Shown piece by piece: positions 5,998-6,205 of a DNA stretch of 6,205 nt. A program made the position numbers and the translations under genes. The DNA comes from Clostridiales bacterium (GTDB taxonomy: Bacteria > Bacillota > Clostridia > Lachnospirales > Lachnospiraceae): positions 6,165 to 12,369 of the forward strand of contig DYCJ01000057.1 in NCBI GenBank assembly GCA_019418195.1. Reading direction: 5' to 3'. The notes under the pieces are model-generated. The model was not told the DNA's origin. It was given only the letters and a program-made list of their open reading frames with translations, and did no database searches. Positions within the stretch are counted from its first letter, which is position 1, and every line of letters starts with the position of its first letter.

Positions 5998-6025
5998 AAA
6001 ATCACCCAAGAGGAAGGCGGTGCTT

Positions 6026-6163
6026 ATGGATAACAAAAAATTCGGACAATTCATTCTTCAACTCAGAAAAGAAAAAGGATGGACACAGCTTGAACTGGCT
6101 GAAAAACTCAATATAACTGATAAAGCAGTCTCAAAGTGGGAAAGAGGGGATTCACTTAGATAA
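6026..6163 (+). CDS. Short XRE/Cro-type helix-turn-helix protein, probably truncated
   Basis: The frame encodes 45 residues: FGQFILQLRKEKGWTQLELA (6-25) followed by EKLNITDKAVSKWERG (26-41). These are helices 1-4 of the classical HTH_3 fold, with recognition helix TDKAVSKWERG. The ATG is supported by AGGAAGG (6011-6017). The upstream in-frame ATG at 5960 has no ribosome site and would span the predicted promoter. The protein ends with DSLR and a TAA. Relatives usually continue with a 'P-D-I' turn, a fifth helix and often a C-terminal domain, so the product is missing part of its core. Reading on through the stop in the same frame gives TIPTL, a phrase that fits the missing fifth-helix region one codon out of register, which suggests recent mutation. 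The gene may resume beyond the window edge. Confidence 0.65.
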   Translation: MDNKKFGQFILQLRKEKGWTQLELAEKLNITDKAVSKWERGDSLR

Positions 6164-6205
6164 AGATACCACACCATTCCCACGCTGACTTTTGCTCAAC
6201 CGATA

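Larger units (their letters stand above)
5846..6025. other. AT-rich non-coding region with small repeats
   Basis: There is no protein-like frame here. It contains a pair of GTTATCA direct repeats, an 8-bp palindrome TTAGCTAA (5876-5883), a 7-bp hairpin around 5931-5954 and a short dyad at 5963-5974 next to a candidate promoter for the small HTH gene. The motif AAGGG(G)AAAC occurs twice (5895-5903 and 5945-5953), and GTTTCC between them (5932-5937) could pair with either copy. Confidence 0.5.

Overview
The window looks like chromosomal DNA from a low-to-moderate-GC anaerobic Firmicute, most likely a Clostridia/Lachnospiraceae-type gut bacterium. The evidence is strong AGGAGG-type ribosome binding sites, sigma-A-like promoters, a Gram-positive lipoprotein, a YitT-family membrane protein and an AAA_14/DUF4143 ATPase relic. 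This placement is inferred from protein flavour, not from a marker gene.

Region 1 (1-1583, minus strand) is a compact operon: a TetR-type regulator, then an orphan HypB-type nickel-insertion GTPase, then a gene that begins with an ATGA overlap and runs off the left edge. The AT-rich stretch before tetR holds a perfect 7-bp inverted repeat overlapping a plausible promoter, and two TGTACA-centred direct repeats 42 bp apart. The same element recurs at the hypB start. This suggests an autoregulated TetR controlling HypB and the truncated downstream gene. No hydrogenase structural gene or hypA is visible.

Region 2 (1584-4080) holds a YitT-family membrane protein (minus strand), divergent from an ECF-like sigma factor and a translationally coupled single-pass membrane protein that is probably its anti-sigma factor. 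A perfect 19-bp stem with A and T tracts on either side forms a bidirectional terminator between this pair and the convergent lipoprotein gene.

Region 3 (4081-5845, minus strand) is a lipoprotein gene read from a near-consensus promoter that lies inside the 3' end of a decayed AAA_14/DUF4143 ATPase. The ATPase relic keeps Walker A and B motifs. It lacks a normal start, has lost an internal segment with a change of frame, and loses family resemblance at its C-terminus where the lipoprotein promoter begins.

Region 4 (5846-6205) is AT-rich non-coding DNA with small direct and inverted repeats, then a very short XRE-type helix-turn-helix gene that stops just after its DNA-binding core. It is probably a truncated or frameshifted regulator. 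No tRNA, rRNA, CRISPR array, insertion sequence or clear riboswitch was seen. I found no convincing novel multi-gene system. The best leads are the TetR/HypB operon with its repeated sites, the sigma/anti-sigma pair and the ATPase remnant hosting a promoter.
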